From Calothrix sp. NIES-4105 (GTDB lineage: Bacteria > Cyanobacteriota > Cyanobacteriia > Cyanobacteriales > Nostocaceae), in NCBI RefSeq assembly GCF_002368415.1, contig NZ_AP018290.1, forward strand, positions 7,927,717-7,991,716: a stretch of 64,000 nucleotides of DNA. Reading direction: 5' to 3'. Shown here in pieces: positions 20,515 to 29,494 of the stretch (its first letter is position 1; each line of letters opens with the position of its first letter). Both the position numbers and the translations under genes were made by a program. The notes beneath the pieces were generated by a model, which did not search any database, was not told where the DNA came from, and was given only the letters and a program-made list of their open reading frames with translations.

Positions 20515-22059
20515 ATGTCTGACACTTCGCTTCCTGCTTTAATCTCACAAATGCAACAACCTGGTTTCTATCCGCATGGGTGTAAGGAACCGATACAACT
20601 AATTCAAACGCACTGTTCGTATGTTCTATTAACCGGAGATTATGTATATAAGTTGAAAAAGCCTGTAGATTTTGGCTTTTTGAATTATTCGACTTTAGAG
20701 TTGCGACAACATTTTTGTAATGAAGAACTACGTCTTAACCAGCGAGCTGCTGCTGAGTTATATTTGGAAGTTCTGCCTATATATCAATCTGGGGAACAAT
20801 ACCAATTCGGCGCCACGGGTGATCCTGTAGAATATGCTTTGAAGATGCGACAGTTCCCTGACGAGGGATTATTCAGCACAATGTTTGAGTCGGATACAAT
20901 TAACGAGTCGTATATTGAAGATTTGGGCGGGGTGGTCGCGCGCTATCACAGTAAAACTGAGACTAATGACTATATTAGTAGTTTTGGTGAGATTCCGAAA
21001 GTTAGAGAAGCGTTTGACCAAAACTACGAACAGACTGTTAATTATATAGGTGGTCCGCAAACGCAGCAGCAGTTTGACGAAACTAAAGAATATACCGATA
21101 AGTTTTTTGAACAGGAACATCAATTATTTCAAAGTCGCATTGCAAATAACTTCATCCGTGAGTGTCATGGTGATTTACACATGCGGAATATTTGTTTGTG
21201 GCATAACCAAATTTTACTCTTTGACTGTATTGAGTTTAACGAACCGTTTCGTTTTGTTGATGTCATGTATGATGTCGCGTTTACTGTTATGGATTTGGAA
21301 GCGCGCGGTCGTAAGGATTTAGCAAATGTGTTTTTAAATACTTATATTGAACAAACGGGTGATTGGGAAGGTTTACAAATACTGCCTTTGTATTTGAGTC
21401 GGCAAGCTTATGTACGCGCGAAGGTAACTTCATTTTTACTCGATGACCCCGGTGTTCCTGCGGCAGTTAAGGAAGAATCATCGAGAACTGCTGCAACATA
21501 CTATACTCAAGCGTGGGAATATACGCATAAGCGAACGGGTAGATTAATTTTGATGTCGGGGGTATCTGGGTCGGGTAAGAGTACAACCGCGCGTTATTTA
21601 GCAAGACAAATTGGCGCCATTCATTTACGTTCGGATGCAGTAAGGAAGCATTTGGGTGGTGTCGGGTTGTATGAGCGTGGTGGCAGTGATTTGTATACTG
21701 AGGAAATGACGGCGAAAACCTACGCGCGATTATTAGAATTGGGAGCTATGCTAGCTCTTCTTGGTTTTAATGTGATTTTAGATGCCAAGTACGACCGAGT
21801 ACAGTTACGCGGTGATGCTATAAGTAAAGCTACTCAACTCACAATTCCCATACAGATAATTCAGTGTACGGCGCCAGTCGAAGTATTAAACGCACGGTTG
21901 AGTAGTCGCACTGGTGATATAGCGGATGCAACAGTCGATTTACTGTCATCGCAGTTACAATCATCCGAAGCATTTACAGCAAGCGAAAAAAGTTATATAA
22001 AAATTTTGGACACAACTCAACCATTAGCGTCACAATTAGATGACGTAATTGGCCAATAG
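20515..22059 (+). CDS. Aminoglycoside phosphotransferase-like kinase fused to P-loop ATPase
   Basis: 514 residues. The N-terminal two thirds is an APH/choline-kinase fold (LTGDYVYKLKKPVDFGFL nucleotide site; catalytic loop CHGDLHMRNICL with LLFDCIEFNE metal site). The last 170 residues are a P-loop kinase or zeta-toxin-like domain with LMSGVSGSGKSTTARYLA (about 345) and a later LDAKYD segment. This matches the widespread COG2187/COG0645 bifunctional proteins of unknown substrate. It lies 10 bp upstream of a membrane-protein gene and likely forms an operon with the next two genes. Confidence 0.85.
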   Translation: MSDTSLPALISQMQQPGFYPHGCKEPIQLIQTHCSYVLLTGDYVYKLKKPVDFGFLNYSTLELRQHFCNEELRLNQRAAAELYLEVLPIYQSGEQYQFGATGDPVEYALKMRQFPDEGLFSTMFESDTINESYIEDLGGVVARYHSKTETNDYISSFGEIPKVREAFDQNYEQTVNYIGGPQTQQQFDETKEYTDKFFEQEHQLFQSRIANNFIRECHGDLHMRNICLWHNQILLFDCIEFNEPFRFVDVMYDVAFTVMDLEARGRKDLANVFLNTYIEQTGDWEGLQILPLYLSRQAYVRAKVTSFLLDDPGVPAAVKEESSRTAATYYTQAWEYTHKRTGRLILMSGVSGSGKSTTARYLARQIGAIHLRSDAVRKHLGGVGLYERGGSDLYTEEMTAKTYARLLELGAMLALLGFNVILDAKYDRVQLRGDAISKATQLTIPIQIIQCTAPVEVLNARLSSRTGDIADATVDLLSSQLQSSEAFTASEKSYIKILDTTQPLASQLDDVIGQ

Positions 22060-22068
22060 TACTTTCTC

Positions 22069-22563
22069 ATGGCAAAAAATAATAGTCCGGTACCAATTTC
22101 TCCAAACTTTTCAAACCAACTAATATTTGGCTTGTTTTTGACGCTCGTGCTGTCACTATCAGGGTTACCATATGCCTGGAGTATATTTCTAGGTATTTTG
22201 GGTGGTTTTGCAATTGGTTGGATTAGCGAAACGAACAAAAGTGGTCCTCAGCAGTCGAATGTTGCGACTTCGGAAGGTATCGACGCTGGGTTAAAATACT
22301 GGTTATTTTTCCTGGCTGGTTTTATGGTATTGAAAGTGTTTCCAGCACCGTTAAATATTTTGTTAAGTGGACTAGGTGGTTTAGGTGGTGGGTTGATTAT
22401 CGCTTGGTGGGGAAGTCGAGAAGCAACTCAAACTGAATTACCACCTGAGTTAACCGAAGACGAAAGTGCCGAACTGCCCAAACAAACTTTTGGTCGTCGC
22501 AGAAAAGAAACTCGTCGGTTTCGTCGTCCGCGCGGCAGAATCAATTTTCGATTTTGGGAATAA
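22069..22563 (+). CDS. Small membrane protein of unknown function
   Basis: 164 residues. Three or four hydrophobic segments (about 18-52 and 75-110: LIFGLFLTLVLSLSGLPYAW; YWLFFLAGFMVLKVFPAPLN; glycine-rich LSGLGGLGGGLIIAWW) are followed by an acidic stretch (PPELTEDESAELP) and an Arg-rich cytoplasmic tail (RRRKETRRFRRPRGR). No family recognised. The ATG lies 10 bp after the preceding stop, so co-transcription is likely. Confidence 0.7.
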   Translation: MAKNNSPVPISPNFSNQLIFGLFLTLVLSLSGLPYAWSIFLGILGGFAIGWISETNKSGPQQSNVATSEGIDAGLKYWLFFLAGFMVLKVFPAPLNILLSGLGGLGGGLIIAWWGSREATQTELPPELTEDESAELPKQTFGRRRKETRRFRRPRGRINFRFWE

Positions 22564-22616
22564 ATTAAAATCTGGGGAAATCTACTTCCACTCCTTTTCC
22601 CTATCTCCTACTCCTT

Positions 22617-23405
22617 ATGTTTCTTTATCTTTCTAAATTGATACCACTATTTTTCTACCCGCTTGGACTCAGTTGCGTGGTGTTAATAGTGGCTTTTTTG
22701 ACTGTTTGGAGGCGCCCGCGTACTGCAGCGTTTTGCATTGCTTTTGCACTAATACTACTGTTAGTTAGTAGTAATGGTTGGGTATCGCGCTATTTTGTGC
22801 GTTCGCTCGAATGGCAAAACACTCCAAGTCAGTTACCAAATGCTGAAGCGATTGTAGTACTTGGTGGTGCTACTCGCTCGGCATTTTTACCGCGACCAAC
22901 GGTAGATTTACAAGAGTCAGGAGACAGAGTTATTTATGCCGCACAACTTTATCGCCAAAAGAAGGCGCCTTTTATTATATTAAGCGGTGGTCGAATCGAG
23001 TGGTTTGGTAAAGGTACCCCCGAATCAGAAGACATGGCAACAATTTTAACTTCGATTGGTATACCTAAAGAAGCGCTGATTCAAGACCCAGATTCGCTTA
23101 ATACCTACCAAAACGCAGTTAACGTCAGAAAAATTTTAGAACAACGCAATATTAAGCGTGTGTTACTTGTTACATCCGCAATCCATATGCCGCGTTCGCT
23201 GCTAATCTTTCAAAAGCAAAATATAGATGTAATTGCGGCGCCGACCGATTTTTTAGTTAGTAACGGCGAACTACAAGAATTAACAAGTACACCAAAGGCA
23301 GCTATTTTAAATTTATTACCTGATACAGCTAATATTGACCAATTTACTTCAGCGCTTAAAGAATATATTGGTATTGTTATATACAGATTAAGAGGTTGGT
23401 TGTAA
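22617..23405 (+). CDS. DUF218/YdcF (ElyC-like) membrane protein
   Basis: 262 residues. Two N-terminal transmembrane segments (FYPLGLSCVVLIVAFLTVW; FCIAFALILLLVSSNG) are followed by a DUF218 domain with EAIVVLGGA, FIILSGGRIEW, ESLDMA-type ESEDMA, DSLNTYQNA and VLLVTSAIHMPRS. Members such as ElyC and SanA affect envelope and peptidoglycan homeostasis. It lies 54 bp after the preceding membrane-protein gene on the same strand. Confidence 0.85.
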   Translation: MFLYLSKLIPLFFYPLGLSCVVLIVAFLTVWRRPRTAAFCIAFALILLLVSSNGWVSRYFVRSLEWQNTPSQLPNAEAIVVLGGATRSAFLPRPTVDLQESGDRVIYAAQLYRQKKAPFIILSGGRIEWFGKGTPESEDMATILTSIGIPKEALIQDPDSLNTYQNAVNVRKILEQRNIKRVLLVTSAIHMPRSLLIFQKQNIDVIAAPTDFLVSNGELQELTSTPKAAILNLLPDTANIDQFTSALKEYIGIVIYRLRGWL

Positions 23406-23412
23406 AGTTGAA

Positions 23413-23455
23413 AGTGCGCTCGTGCGCTCGTGCGCTCGTGCGCTCGTGCGCTCGT
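23413..23455. repeat. Five tandem copies of an 8-bp repeat (GTGCGCTC)
   Basis: GTGCGCTC is repeated five times without interruption just after the DUF218 stop; the same octamer is mixed into the heptamer array after purA. Confidence 0.9.
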
Positions 23456-23471
23456 GTTGAGGAGAGTTGAG

Positions 23472-24554
23472 CTATCTGTTTTCAATAGTATTTAGGTTTT
23501 TAGAGATAATAAGTGTATTTGGATGATGTTCTCCTAGAACTGTAAGAGCGGTTTCTAATGCGTTGATTAGTAAAACGGAAGCATCGGTATACTTTTTTTG
23601 CGAGTAGTACAGTAAAGCCAAATTATTTAAACTTTTTATATAGTCAGGGTGGTCTTCTCCAAAAATACGCTTTGTTATCTCTACAATTTGAATTAGGATT
23701 GATTCAGCTTCAATGTATTGACCTTGAGATTTGTAGAGTGCAGCTATTTTTTCTAAACTGATTATAAGTTCGGAGTCAGAGCCGATTTTATTTTGTATAT
23801 TTATTGCTTTAGTCAAATATTCAATTGCTAAGTTTAATTCTTTAGAATAAATATTACTTGCTTGTATGTACAAACTTGCTAACATTGCATCGCTGTTATT
23901 TCCAGATGCTTCAATTTGTTCAATTAAAGCAAGTAAGTCTGGCAATGGCAAAAAATACTCTTGACTTTGATTATTATTCTCAAAAAAGTCTTCAATAGGA
24001 ATCAGAGTTTCTGCACTTGGTGTAACTTTATTTACCTTACTAAGAAATCGGAAAACACCCGCGCGCCAACTCCAAAAATCAGGCGCCTTTCTAATTACTT
24101 TTTCTGATAAACTATATGTCAACCATAATACGATAGAAAACGGATGATGGCGTAAGGCTTCGCGTGTCCACTGTAAATAGCCAAAAAATTTCTCTAGCTC
24201 AGTTTGGTCGTCGTATTCGTGAAACTTTATAGGAAGCAGTTTCTCGGCGCCTATAACGGTAATAACTGCTTGATTGTTATGATTGTGTAAATACTCTTCT
24301 TTCTCTGCTAGGTCATCAAGCGCACTTCTAAGACTAGGTTCATCGCGCGCTAAAGTTGTGCGGTAGCAGCGAATATCAGGTTCAACCTCAGTTTCATATC
24401 GTTTAATAATTCCGGAGCGAAATTCCAAATCATCGCATACTGCTATCAGAATATTTAATCTACCAAAACTAGCTTGAATTGATACTATTAAATCATCATA
24501 TGCGTCTTGATTTTGTTGGTCAATACTGTCTACAGTAGGGTCTTGATTAATCAT
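23472..24554 (-). CDS. TPR protein with N-terminal P-loop-like/adaptor region
   Basis: 360 residues. The first 190 (LNILIAVCDDLEFRSGIIKRYE... SIVLWLTYSLSEKVIRKAPDFWSWRAGVFRF) resemble the degenerate NTPase-like region found in cyanobacterial TPR and effector-associated proteins; I see no intact Walker A. The last 150 form Kinesin-light-chain-type TPRs (AESILIQIVEITKRIFGEDHPDYIKSLNNLALLYY contains the LG-x-x-HP signature). Its ATG overlaps the stop of the upstream gene by 4 bp, so the two are translationally coupled and their products likely interact. Related modules occur in NTPase-based conflict systems, but that role is inference. Confidence 0.75.
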   Translation of the reverse strand: MINQDPTVDSIDQQNQDAYDDLIVSIQASFGRLNILIAVCDDLEFRSGIIKRYETEVEPDIRCYRTTLARDEPSLRSALDDLAEKEEYLHNHNNQAVITVIGAEKLLPIKFHEYDDQTELEKFFGYLQWTREALRHHPFSIVLWLTYSLSEKVIRKAPDFWSWRAGVFRFLSKVNKVTPSAETLIPIEDFFENNNQSQEYFLPLPDLLALIEQIEASGNNSDAMLASLYIQASNIYSKELNLAIEYLTKAINIQNKIGSDSELIISLEKIAALYKSQGQYIEAESILIQIVEITKRIFGEDHPDYIKSLNNLALLYYSQKKYTDASVLLINALETALTVLGEHHPNTLIISKNLNTIENR

Positions 24555-24967
24555 GATATTAAACCTTCATCGCGCAATAACTCCACAACTACTGGATGTA
24601 CGTCGTACCAGATTTGACGGTTACGATATTCTAAAACATATAAACCATGCAGTAAGTCTAGAAATTCTCGTTGTTTTGGGTCTTCTGGTTTAAAGTTTTG
24701 GTATGTTACTTGTAAAATTTGATAGTCTGCTCGACCAAGTGACATAGCAAAATCATTACGAATGTTATTAATTGCTTCGTCTAAAATATTATTGTCAATT
24801 ATAATCTTTTTTCCAGGTTGTCTGCGAACTAAGCGTAAACATATGCGGCAACATTCATTTGTAATACAGTCAACTCGAAACCTTTCTAAATCTCTTTCTT
24901 CCAGCAGAGGTAAAACTTCTAAATTTCGGTAAGCCTCTTGGAAGTTTTTTAACAAATCGTTTGACAT
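24551..24967 (-). CDS. Helical protein of unknown function coupled to TPR gene
   Basis: 138 residues from MSNDLLKNFQEAYRNLEVLP (start at 24967; an in-frame ATG at 24979 adds four residues). It is all-helical, with a conserved-looking RFRVDCITNECCRICLRLVRRQPG block and an aromatic C-terminus (WYDVHPVVVELLRDEGLIS). No family recognised. The 4-bp ATGA overlap with the TPR gene indicates a two-gene unit. Confidence 0.65.
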   Translation of the reverse strand: MSNDLLKNFQEAYRNLEVLPLLEERDLERFRVDCITNECCRICLRLVRRQPGKKIIIDNNILDEAINNIRNDFAMSLGRADYQILQVTYQNFKPEDPKQREFLDLLHGLYVLEYRNRQIWYDVHPVVVELLRDEGLIS

Positions 24968-25105
24968 TAAATAGCACACCTAAACTAACTATTGTAATCT
25001 GCACTAAGCGGCAGGCACCAAGATTTCTAGCTTTTAAGTCCTAATACGCGCGCCAGTTATGCATTCGTTAACTGTAGCTAGAATATATAAGTAGGGCAAA
25101 TTTAA

Positions 25106-25303
25106 CTCCTAAGTACGGGCGGGTTCACCTGAATTCCCCGTTATCTACTAGGATGTAGGTAAACCTGCCTCTCCTAAGTACGGGCGGGTTCACCTGAATT
25201 CCCCGTTATCTACTAGGATGTAGGTAAACCCGCCTCTCCTAAGTACGGGCGGGTTCACCTGAATTCCCTGTTATCTACTAGGATGTAGGTAAACCCGCCC
25301 CGA
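25106..25303. repeat. Three tandem copies of a 65-bp repeat
   Basis: Copies start at about 25111, 25176 and 25241 (period 65). Each has CGGGCGGGTTCACC near its start and AAACCCGCC at its end, giving a hairpin around the unit. The design (hairpin plus GGGC[AG]GGTT[CT]AC) is like that of the 63-bp array at 19985, but the sequence differs. It fills most of the 345-bp gap before the next gene. Confidence 0.92.
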
Positions 25304-25324
25304 CTAACTCTTAATTTTATTTTT

Positions 25325-25546
25325 ATGTCAAAAGATTTTCCACATATTATACCTTCGGCGCCTGCTGAGGTTGAAGAGGTATTTGGGGCAGCGCAGGTAA
25401 CGAGGGAATATTATGATGAGATTAAGGTTCGCTCTGAACATAAACAACACTGTGACTGGTACCACGCGACCGCCGCGCGTCACCGTCAAGAACTGGAAAA
25501 AATGCGCGGCGAACTGAATATTTTTGCGTGGTTTCGCCGGCGTTAA
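25325..25546 (+). CDS. Small conserved-looking protein of unknown function
   Basis: 73 residues, a proline-rich N-terminus (FPHIIPSAPAEVEEVFGAAQ) then a charged helix (HKQHCDWYHATAARHRQELEKM) ending in AWFRRR. I do not recognise a family. The frame is intact, contains a GGCGCC palindrome and is not overlapped by a better candidate. Confidence 0.55.
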   Translation: MSKDFPHIIPSAPAEVEEVFGAAQVTREYYDEIKVRSEHKQHCDWYHATAARHRQELEKMRGELNIFAWFRRR

Positions 25547-25564
25547 TTTGTTATAGTTAGGCGC

Positions 25565-25789
25565 CTATTGAATGGCTTCTAGTTCGTTTTCACGTAGATG
25601 TGCCTTAAATTTTTTAGTGAACTGAACTAGTATCGGCAGGTTAGCACTAACAGGCCTACCATGCCACTCGGTGACAATACGTTCAACTTGCCCTTCTGTG
25701 CCTTTGAGGTCAAAGGCTTGACCGCGATGTTCGGGATGATGGTAAATTATAACCGACTCTTTAACACGAACGCGATCGCCTATTTTCAT
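25565..25789 (-). CDS. ftrV: Ferredoxin-thioredoxin reductase variable chain
   Basis: The variable (alpha) subunit of ferredoxin-thioredoxin reductase, which pairs with the [4Fe-4S] catalytic chain to pass photosynthetic electrons to thioredoxin. The 74-residue SH3-like barrel shows MKIGDRVRVKESVIIYHHPE, then FDLKGTEGQVERI, then EWHGRPVSANLPILVQF and the C-terminal AHLRENELEAI. I chose the Met at 25789 because family members start M-x-[IV]-GD; an upstream in-frame ATG at 25846 would add 19 residues. The single GCGATCGC (HIP1) I found lies in this gene. Confidence 0.92.
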   Translation of the reverse strand: MKIGDRVRVKESVIIYHHPEHRGQAFDLKGTEGQVERIVTEWHGRPVSANLPILVQFTKKFKAHLRENELEAIQ

Positions 25790-25979
25790 ATCAGCACTTA
25801 CACCTAACTTTATTGTTTGCACTTCTACTAGTGTCTCCACACTCATCCCTCATCGATATGACTAAGACAACAAATTAGCCACTTGCTTGCTATAAATTGA
25901 GTTAAAGTCCTTTCTGTAATAATCCTTTTTGTAATAAGTAGTACTGGTATGTCAGGACTTTGAGATGTTCTTAGACGAA

Positions 25980-26005
25980 CAAAAGCCTGCTGGTGCAGGC
26001 TTGAG
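25980..26005 (-). terminator. Hairpin terminator downstream of PP2C gene
   Basis: Read on the minus strand, AAGCCTGC-ACCA-GCAGGCTT is followed by TTGTTCG. It sits about 130 bp after the PP2C stop and before ftrV. A second, weaker hairpin (CCCACTT/AAGTGGG) lies near 26108. Confidence 0.65.
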
Positions 26006-26133
26006 TTATCCAACTAACTCTATGGAAACTATAAACGAGTTTAAATAATAAAATCGTTTAGATATAGCAAGAGGTCTAATCATTTTCTAATTCTCACACA
26101 ATATTGTCCCACTTAAAAGTGGGGAGTAAAGCC

Positions 26134-28095
26134 TCATTTTCGATTTGGGCATACACGCACTAACGTCGTTGGTAGCTGACGACACAACGAGTTAAATGTC
26201 CGGGGACTGTAACGCCACCACGCAATTAGTCCAACTGCACTACCTAGTAGTAGCAGCAGTGTTAAACTTATTAGCCAGATCAAAGGTTTACGGCGCCCTT
26301 TTTTAGTTAGAGGTGTTTCTTCAACTAGGTTGACAGGTTGCGCTTCTTCTGGTATTTCTAAATCTGACTCTGGTTGCGGTGCTACGTCTAACTCGCTATT
26401 ATCAACTAACTCAGATTGAATCGTAATAACTTCAACTACTTCCTCTTCTTCCGGTGCTTCGATGTTAGTCTCAAATATATGAAGCGGCGCCAGTGATGTT
26501 GCCGAAACATAATCTGGTGAAACCTTAAAGTAATTTAGTACTAACGAAATATTATCGTGACCATTGATTTGATTTGCCTTATTTACCCACGCATCAACGG
26601 CATCAGATACCGTCATATATCCGTTTAATACGGCAGGTGCAAAAGATTGCCATGTTCTTTCTACTAAATTATTATCGCTAAATCCATCCGAACATAGTAT
26701 AAGTAAACCATCTGATTCGATGATAAAGCGTTGGATATAAAAGTGTAAATTTTGAGCTTCTTTTGTTCCTAGGGCTTGTGTTAATGCACCAGCATCCGGG
26801 CGCGAGCGTGCAGTACGATATAAACTGCGACCATTACGTGCTTCGCGCGCTGCAATATCATCATCTAAAGTTAGTTGCTGATAACCGTCGCGAGTTATCC
26901 AGTACGCGCGACTATCACCGATACTTGCTATATATAGTTCGTGGGAATTTTCTGCATCCCATCCCATCGGAGTTTGAATAGCTTGTGCGACTTGTAGTGC
27001 CATTACCAGCGTTGTTCCCATACGCTGTTTACCTGAGCGGTGTTGCTGGTCGTTAGCGTTACATATCAAGTTATTAACAACACGTAAACTTGCTTCGAGT
27101 TGAGACATTAATAAGTCAGGGGGAACAGGTTCGTTTGAAAGTGCCGCTTCGGTAAGTAAAGCGCGTACTTGTAGCTTTATAGATTGAACCGCGAGTTGAC
27201 TGGCAACTTCTCCTCCCTCGTGTCCACCAATGCCATCACAAACAATTGATACCCGTGAAGAGTACACATCTGGGATATCAGCACTCGTTGGAAAGCAAGC
27301 ATCTTCGTTTTGTTTTAACTGGGTGCCTGCACTCGTTGTACCTGCTGTTTTTATACTAAGTGGTAATTCTGAAGCTGCTGAAAGCAATAGATGATTAAGT
27401 TGAATTTGTATATTTTGTATATCTTCTACTAATTCTAGTCGGGTTAACTGTAGAACAATTGATTGTAATTGGTCGTGAACTGATGGGTGTGCCGTTGGTA
27501 CTAAATGCGAAAAGAATTCACCTAGTTGTTGTAATGAAGCTTCTGTTGCAACTAGTTCGAGTAAACGTAGGCGCCAACCTTGAACCCGTAAGTTATTTGA
27601 TAGTAATAAACTACCATGCACGCCTAAAGAAGATAAAGGTTGCCACAGTTGCAGAATTTGCCATAGCCAGTAAACTTGACGAACCCCTGTTGCTTGTTCC
27701 CATGCATCGCTCATCTCTGGGTAAAGTTTCGCGTTGTCGTCTATTGGCACATTTTCTAGTAACAGAATTTTGCTGGCTGTATTTGCTCCAATCAAATCAT
27801 AAACTTGAGGTATGTGTAAATAGTGACTATATAACTTTGAGTAAGCAGTAATTTCTACAGGAGCCTCAGAGTCAAGCAAACCTGGTTTAGTATCAAGCCA
27901 AATAGATGGCGCCACTACTTCATATCTATCTGCGATTATTTCACAAACAGGTATTTTTGCCGCTTCACCTGTTGCCCAAACATATTTATAAACTAACGGT
28001 GTTTGACAAGCTGCACATTCACGACTCCCAACAGGATTTATTGGTGCTGTGCAAGTCGGATTTGTACAGTGAATTATACTTGAAGTCGAAATCAT
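26134..28095 (-). CDS. PP2C-family protein phosphatase with zinc ribbon and membrane anchor
   Basis: 653 residues. The N-terminus is a four-Cys zinc ribbon (CTNPTC ... CAACQTP). Residues of about 45-240 look like a degenerate kinase-like or adaptor domain without catalytic motifs. The PP2C phosphatase domain (about 255-520) keeps CDGIGGHEGGE, ASIGDSRAYW, LILCSDGFSDN and GHDNISLVL, so the metal-binding Asp residues are present. A Glu-rich linker leads to one transmembrane helix (LIWLISLTLLLLLGSAVGLI) near the C-terminus. It likely opposes Ser/Thr kinases at the membrane. Confidence 0.88.
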   Translation of the reverse strand: MISTSSIIHCTNPTCTAPINPVGSRECAACQTPLVYKYVWATGEAAKIPVCEIIADRYEVVAPSIWLDTKPGLLDSEAPVEITAYSKLYSHYLHIPQVYDLIGANTASKILLLENVPIDDNAKLYPEMSDAWEQATGVRQVYWLWQILQLWQPLSSLGVHGSLLLSNNLRVQGWRLRLLELVATEASLQQLGEFFSHLVPTAHPSVHDQLQSIVLQLTRLELVEDIQNIQIQLNHLLLSAASELPLSIKTAGTTSAGTQLKQNEDACFPTSADIPDVYSSRVSIVCDGIGGHEGGEVASQLAVQSIKLQVRALLTEAALSNEPVPPDLLMSQLEASLRVVNNLICNANDQQHRSGKQRMGTTLVMALQVAQAIQTPMGWDAENSHELYIASIGDSRAYWITRDGYQQLTLDDDIAAREARNGRSLYRTARSRPDAGALTQALGTKEAQNLHFYIQRFIIESDGLLILCSDGFSDNNLVERTWQSFAPAVLNGYMTVSDAVDAWVNKANQINGHDNISLVLNYFKVSPDYVSATSLAPLHIFETNIEAPEEEEVVEVITIQSELVDNSELDVAPQPESDLEIPEEAQPVNLVEETPLTKKGRRKPLIWLISLTLLLLLGSAVGLIAWWRYSPRTFNSLCRQLPTTLVRVCPNRK

Positions 28096-28625
28096 ATGTA
28101 TATTAATTATTGGTGACTTTTTTGACTAATATATACGTAGAAATAAATTTAATTTCGTTTCGGTAAAAAATAATAGACAAATGCATGAGTGTATATAAGC
28201 ACAAAAATGCATTTTGTGGAATGCCGCGCGTCAAAACTTAAAATCCCGATTTTTCAAAACCGGGATTTCAGAGATTCTAATATTTGTTTGGTAAATTTAA
28301 GTCAACACTAAAAGTCTGAGGAACGTTGATTCTCGCATGAAGAGAAGGGTAAGTGTAAAGGGTAGAAACTTTTGCTGATTCTAGACTTACATCTTACGCT
28401 TTTTACTGGAGCTTTCGGTTCCCCATAAATACTAGCTGCTAAGATAGGGGGTTAATTATTGACTGGTTGAAAGTTACATTCTAATACTTCTGTATTAAAA
28501 AGTAATACCAGAGTAACAAAACCAAGCCACTATACATCCATTACTTTGTCAATTCAATAGTTAGCGCGTCAACATGCTTCACGCGTATACTTTATACTCA
28601 GCACTCAGCACTCAGCACTTTTAAC
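28096..28625. other. Intergenic region with hairpin and heptamer repeats
   Basis: 530 bp without a gene. AAATCCCG ... CGGGATTT (about 28240-28270) forms a hairpin. Near 28596-28620 are ACTCAGC heptamers at the 3' end of the zur gene. The stretch 28300-28470 has no coding frame; a small RNA is possible but I recognise none. Confidence 0.4.
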
Positions 28626-29036
28626 TTAACTTACTGACGCGCGTTGTGCAGCTTGTGCTAATTGACACTGACTACATAGACCAAAAAATTCAAGAGTGTG
28701 GTAAAAAATCTTAAATTTGTGAGCAGTTTGGAGTTCAACTTCAAGGTCATGTGCGGGACATTGGTTAATGGGTATCGAAGTGCCGCAGGATAGGCAAGTC
28801 AAGTGATGCTTGTCTTGTTGTGCCAAGCTATATAGAGCTTCACCATTTGGAAGCGTTCGCATTTGCACCATCCCTTCGAGCTTTAACGCTTCGAGTGAGC
28901 GATAAACGGTAGCTAAACCCATACTCTGGTTACGACTACGTAACTCTACATACATGTCCTGGGCTGAAATACCTAGTTTAATAGTTTTGAGCAGGGTTAA
29001 AATCCGCTCTTGACTGCGGGTGCGTGAGGCTTTCAT
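28626..29036 (-). CDS. zur: Zinc uptake regulator Zur (FurB type)
   Basis: 136 residues from MKASRTRSQERILTLLKTIK (start at 29036; an ATG at 29063 would add nine). The winged-helix part (GLATVYRSLEALKLEGMVQ) and the dimerisation part with two CxxC pairs (CLSCG; CSQC) and the HHLTCLSCGTSIPINQCP block closely follow the FurB/Zur of Anabaena rather than FurA or PerR. It would repress zinc-uptake genes when zinc is bound. It is divergent from purS, and a near-consensus Zur box lies between them. Confidence 0.88.
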   Translation of the reverse strand: MKASRTRSQERILTLLKTIKLGISAQDMYVELRSRNQSMGLATVYRSLEALKLEGMVQMRTLPNGEALYSLAQQDKHHLTCLSCGTSIPINQCPAHDLEVELQTAHKFKIFYHTLEFFGLCSQCQLAQAAQRASVS

Positions 29037-29097
29037 GACAGTTTTTTCGCGTGTCGATATCATTTAAACTTTAATAGTGACTATGATGTAGCTTAAC

Positions 29098-29112
29098 TTA
29101 TACTTATTATCA
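29098..29112. promoter_or_regulatory. Candidate Zur box in the zur-purS intergenic region
   Basis: The reverse strand reads TGATAATAAGTATAA, which matches 12 of 14 fixed positions of the 7-1-7 consensus TGATAATNATTATCA. It lies 62 bp upstream of the chosen zur start, suggesting autoregulation. Confidence 0.45.
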
Positions 29113-29175
29113 ATACAAACAATGAACCCCGTGAAGATGTAATATTAGCTTCAAGACTCACTTAATTGAAAGCCA

Positions 29176-29451
29176 GTGCTAATAAAATACAAAGCCAAAA
29201 TTTTTGTAACGCTGCGTCCATCAGTATTAGACCCAGCAGGGACAGCAGTAACATCAGGACTTACGCTTCGGGGATACACTAACGTTGAGTCCTGTCGCAT
29301 CGGTAAATATATTGAACTTACTCTCACTGCTCCTGATGAAAACTCTGCACGTCAAGATTTAGACAAGATATGTGACTCTATGTTAGCAAATCCTGTGATT
29401 GAAAATTACCGCTTTGATTTAATCGAAGTTGAATCTCAAGTTGGTGTGTAA
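29176..29451 (+). CDS. purS: Phosphoribosylformylglycinamidine synthase subunit PurS
   Basis: 91 residues. This small subunit bridges PurL and PurQ in the fourth step of purine synthesis. The signature KAKIFVTLRPSVLDPAGTAV and the following GLTLRGY-x-NVESCRIGKYIEL and LANPVIENYRFD are typical. The start is GTG at 29176, where the family N-terminus begins. It lies 43 bp upstream of purQ in an operon; purL is not in the window. Confidence 0.95.
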   Translation: MLIKYKAKIFVTLRPSVLDPAGTAVTSGLTLRGYTNVESCRIGKYIELTLTAPDENSARQDLDKICDSMLANPVIENYRFDLIEVESQVGV

Positions 29452-29494
29452 GGTAGAAGACGGGAGATAGAAGGAAGGTTAAAGGAGATAAAAT

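Noticed and set aside
25106-25303. CRISPR array
   Set aside because: Only three direct copies of one 65-bp unit with no variable spacer.
28270-28500. Small RNA such as 6S, tmRNA or Yfr
   Set aside because: I looked for the known conserved parts and saw none; only an unassigned gap remains.
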